The translations under genes and the position numbers were made by a program. A stretch of 6,600 nt of DNA. Origin: Brevundimonas sp. UBA7635. GTDB lineage: Bacteria; Pseudomonadota; Alphaproteobacteria; Caulobacterales; Caulobacteraceae. Under the pieces are notes generated by a model, which saw nothing but the letters and a program-made list of their open reading frames with translations, was not told the origin of the DNA and did not search any database. Position 1 is the stretch's first letter. Each line of letters begins with the position of its first letter. The stretch lies in NCBI GenBank assembly GCA_002483865.1, contig DLIT01000011.1:1-6600 (forward strand). Reading direction: 5' to 3'. Shown in pieces: positions 4,396-6,600 of the stretch.

Positions 4396-6249
4396 TCAGC
4401 CTTCGTTGAACTGCAGCTTGGCCAGCCGGGCATAGAGGCCGCCCCTGGCCGTCAGCTCGGCATGGGTGCCTTCCTCGACCACGCGGCCGCCATCCATGAC
4501 CACGATGCGGTCGGCCCGCAGGACCGTAGCCAGGCGGTGAGCGATGACGATGGTCGTGCGCTTTTCCATGGCCTGATCCAGAGCGGCCTGAACCAGTCGC
4601 TCGTTTTCGGCATCCAGGGCACTGGTGGCCTCGTCCAGCAACAGGATCGGGGCTTCGCGCACCAGGGCGCGGGCGATGGCCAGACGCTGGCGCTGGCCGC
4701 CGGACAGACTCTTGCCGCGCTCACCCAGGGGAGTGTCGAACCCTTCGGGCAGGGCCTCGATGAAGCTCAGGGCCTGGGCCTCTTCGGACACGGCCCGTGC
4801 GTCGTCCAGGCTGGCGTCTTCACGGCCAAAGCGGATGTTCTCCAGGGCCGAGCCGGAGAACAGCGGGGCCTCCTGCGAGACCCAGGCAAAGCGGCTGCGG
4901 ACCTCGACCGGATCAGCGGCACGCACGTCCACCCCGTCCACCGAGACCATGCCTGCTTCAGGATCGTAGAAGCGCAGCAGCAGGCGGAAGACCGTCGACT
5001 TGCCCGCACCCGAAGGTCCAACCAGGGCCACCGTCTCACCCGGCCGCACTGTCAGGCTGAAGCCCTGGAGCGCGGGAAGATCGGGTCGCCCCGGATAGGC
5101 GAAATCGATCGCTGACATCGAGACCTCGCCTCGCGGCGGGCTGGGCAGTGGGCGCGGATGGGCGGGCGCGGCGATGGCAGGCACGGCCTGCATCAACTCC
5201 TCGATCCGCTCCATGGCACCGGCAGCCTTCTGCACGTCACCCCAGCTTTCCCCGAGGGCTCCGACCGCACCGGCCGCAAAGACCGACAGAAGCACGAACT
5301 GCAGCAGGGCCCCGGGCGTCATGGTCCCGGCGATCACGTCCTGGGCACCCAGCCACAGCACCAGCGTCACCCCACCGAACATGACCACAATGATCATGGC
5401 GGTCATCACTGCCCGCGCCCTCATGCGGATCAGCGAGACCCTGAAAGCCGCCTCGACGGCCTCAGTAAAGCGGGTGATGGCGCTCTTTTCGCGGCCAAAA
5501 GCCTGGACCGTCTCGATGGCGTCAACGCTTTCACCGGCAAAGCCCACGGCATTGGCGAAGGTGTCCTGGGACTTGACCGTCAGCTTGCGCACCTGACGGC
5601 CAAAGACGAACAGAGGCACGATCAGGATCGGCACGATCAGCAGCACCAGGGCCGTCAGTTTCGGGCTGACGAAGAACAACAGGATGGTGGCCCCGATCAG
5701 GGTCAGGAAGTTTCTCAGCGCATAGCTGATCGAGGTGGTCAGCAGGGTATCGACCAACTGGATGTCCGTCGTGAGGCGCGACAGGACCTCGCCGGTCCGC
5801 ATATGGGCAAAGAAGACGGGATCCAGCGTCAGGATGCGCCCGAACAGCCCGGAGCGCAGGTCGGCAATGATCCGCTCCCCCGTCTTGGTGACGTAAAAAT
5901 ATCGAAGGGCCGTGGCCAGACCCAGGGCCAGGGCATTGACGCCCAGAATTATGAACCACAGGTTCAGGGCCTGCCCGCCATTATCAAAGCCGTTGTCGAT
6001 GGCTCCGCGCGCCGTCGCCGTCAGCCCCAGCGAGGCCGCAGTTGAGGCCAGAAGCCACACACAGGCAATCGCGGCATTCAGCCGATGCTTCAAGAGATAG
6101 GGGATCAGTCGGGCCAGAGGCTTGATGCTTCGGGCCTTGGCCCGCTTGCCGGCCGCCTCATTCATCTGTTCGGCCAGAAGGGCCCCGGCTCCTGGACGAC
6201 CGGGGGCCGTGCGTACTGGGGTCGAAACGGAAGGACTTGCCTGTGTCAT
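4396..6249 (-). CDS. ABC exporter, fused membrane and ATPase domains (MsbA-like half transporter)
   Basis: This 617-residue type IV ABC exporter should work as a dimer in the inner membrane. After a basic cytoplasmic tail (1-45) come about six membrane helices, near 58-80, 96-117, 176-194, 198-215, 281-301 and 311-333. The ATPase domain (about 377-617) is complete: Walker A GPSGAGKST (411-419), Q-loop Gln459, signature LSGGQ (515-519), Walker B ILLLDE with catalytic Glu540, D-loop SALD (543-546) and switch His571. The order membrane-then-ATPase and the FYDPEAG and EATSALDAENE segments match lipid and multidrug exporters of the MsbA group. The substrate cannot be named from sequence. A Pro-rich peptide in the linker (364-375) looks like an inserted repeat. 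The ATG at 6249 has only a weak AAGAG upstream. The gene is divergent from rpmE and convergent with the phosphodiesterase gene. Confidence 0.93.
   Translation of the reverse strand: MTQASPSVSTPVRTAPGRPGAGALLAEQMNEAAGKRAKARSIKPLARLIPYLLKHRLNAAIACVWLLASTAASLGLTATARGAIDNGFDNGGQALNLWFIILGVNALALGLATALRYFYVTKTGERIIADLRSGLFGRILTLDPVFFAHMRTGEVLSRLTTDIQLVDTLLTTSISYALRNFLTLIGATILLFFVSPKLTALVLLIVPILIVPLFVFGRQVRKLTVKSQDTFANAVGFAGESVDAIETVQAFGREKSAITRFTEAVEAAFRVSLIRMRARAVMTAMIIVVMFGGVTLVLWLGAQDVIAGTMTPGALLQFVLLSVFAAGAVGALGESWGDVQKAAGAMERIEELMQAVPAIAAPAHPRPLPSPPRGEVSMSAIDFAYPGRPDLPALQGFSLTVRPGETVALVGPSGAGKSTVFRLLLRFYDPEAGMVSVDGVDVRAADPVEVRSRFAWVSQEAPLFSGSALENIRFGREDASLDDARAVSEEAQALSFIEALPEGFDTPLGERGKSLSGGQRQRLAIARALVREAPILLLDEATSALDAENERLVQAALDQAMEKRTTIVIAHRLATVLRADRIVVMDGGRVVEEGTHAELTARGGLYARLAKLQFNEG
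5125..5160 (-). repeat. Possible in-frame palindromic repeat remnant in the ABC linker
   Basis: These bases encode HPRPLPSPPRGE (residues 364-375) between the membrane and ATPase domains. In many GC-rich proteobacterial genomes, translated intergenic palindromic repeats read as PLPSPPRGE-like peptides, from CCCTCTCCCC...GCGGGGAGAGG-type DNA. Here the DNA keeps only a weak inverted repeat (CGCC/GGCG around TCGC), as an old insertion would. The intergenic palindrome at 4363-4383 is similar in form. The assignment is inference from peptide style. Confidence 0.35.
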
Positions 6250-6300
6250 GACTGCGCTCTTGCCCCGGAACGCCCCCCGGTGTAAACGCCGCGGCTCATT

Positions 6301-6320
6301 CCCGTCGAAACTTCGGCGGG
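6301..6320 (+). promoter_or_regulatory. Palindrome in the rpmE upstream region
   Basis: CCCGTCGA (6301-6308) pairs with TCGGCGGG (6313-6320) around loop AACT, with one T-G wobble. An AT-rich run, ATTCTCTATTTC, follows. It lies 61 bases before the rpmE ATG and 51 bases before the ABC transporter start on the other strand. It could be a leader hairpin of rpmE mRNA or a protein-binding site between the divergent genes. No confident -35/-10 pair was found in this 132-base gap. Confidence 0.4.
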
Positions 6321-6381
6321 ATTCTCTATTTCAAGCGCAGTGACGGTCGGAATCGTCGTCGCGCAGAGACGGATCAGATCG

Positions 6382-6600
6382 ATGAAAGCGGACACGCACC
6401 CCGACTACCACTTCATCACGGTTGCACGACCGGATGGCTCCACCTTCCAGACCCGTTCGACCTACGGCAAGGAAGGCGACACCCTGGCTCTGGACATCGA
6501 TCCGACCACCCACCCGGCCTGGACCGGCGGCAACGCCCAGCTGCTGGACCGCGGCGGTCGCGTCTCGCGCTTCAACAACAAGTTCGGCGGCTTCATCAAG
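6382..6600 (+). CDS. rpmE: 50S ribosomal protein L31, cut by right edge
   Basis: L31 is a small protein of the large ribosomal subunit that bridges to the small subunit. The first 73 residues are visible, nearly the whole protein, and no stop is reached. [14 protein letters not shown] and [13 protein letters not shown] match the N-terminal part and the conserved RVxRFNxxF block of L31. All four zinc-binding cysteines of E. coli L31 are absent, so this is the zinc-free form. Compared with E. coli L31 it carries extra residues around [17 protein letters not shown], as in alphaproteobacterial versions. The ATG at 6382 follows a weak GGATC about 9 bases upstream. It is divergent from the ABC exporter gene. 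Identification is firm. Confidence 0.95.
   Translation, partial: MKADTHPDYHFITVARPDGSTFQTRSTYGKEGDTLALDIDPTTHPAWTGGNAQLLDRGGRVSRFNNKFGGFIK

Noticed and set aside
5158..6045. A 295-codon open frame antisense to the ABC exporter
   Set aside because: The translation is rich in His, Gln, Gly and Asp with no domain, and the opposite strand encodes complete ABC exporter motifs.
1..6600. Mobile element, CRISPR array, prophage or defence system
   Set aside because: All gene-length segments are explained by housekeeping or transport genes. No transposase, integrase, regular repeats with spacers or target duplications were seen.

Overview
The window looks like ordinary chromosome from a GC-rich alphaproteobacterium, most likely a member of the Caulobacteraceae (Brevundimonas or Caulobacter type). 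That placement is an inference from protein sequence style (EF-P, the cysteine-free L31, SuhB), GC-rich codon use throughout, and a Caulobacter-like -10 sequence upstream of bfr. No insertion sequence, phage gene, tRNA, rRNA, CRISPR array or toxin-antitoxin pair is visible.

Layout, left to right. (1) Bases 1-242, minus strand: the N-terminal part of thiE (thiamine phosphate synthase), running off the left edge. (2) Divergent from it, plus strand: bfd (bacterioferritin-associated ferredoxin, TTG start at 367) and bfr (bacterioferritin, 727-1215). They are separated by a 174-base spacer with two short palindromes, a Caulobacter-like -10 and a hairpin that covers the bfr ribosome binding site. 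The module ends in an intrinsic terminator. (3) About 360 bases without a convincing gene but with several hairpins, then efp (elongation factor P, 1643-2209) with its own terminator. (4) suhB (inositol monophosphatase family, 2357-3163) with its own terminator. (5) A cytoplasmic-looking glycerophosphodiester phosphodiesterase (3380-4360). (6) Convergent with it, minus strand: a half-size ABC exporter (4396-6249). (7) Divergent from that, plus strand: the start of rpmE (ribosomal protein L31), running off the right edge.

Functionally, the clearest unit is bfd-bfr: Bfr mineralises and stores iron, and Bfd supplies the electrons that release it. Promoter-proximal sequences resembling Fur boxes suggest iron control. 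The other genes are housekeeping functions (translation, cofactor synthesis, phosphoester metabolism, export) with no obvious joint pathway. Each is bounded by its own terminator or hairpin, so most are probably separate transcription units.

I found no previously undescribed system. The points most worth a second look are the hairpin over the bfr ribosome binding site, a Thr in place of a ferroxidase-centre Glu in Bfr, the unexplained structured region upstream of efp, a palindrome upstream of rpmE, and a peptide in the ABC transporter linker that looks like the trace of an intergenic palindromic repeat.
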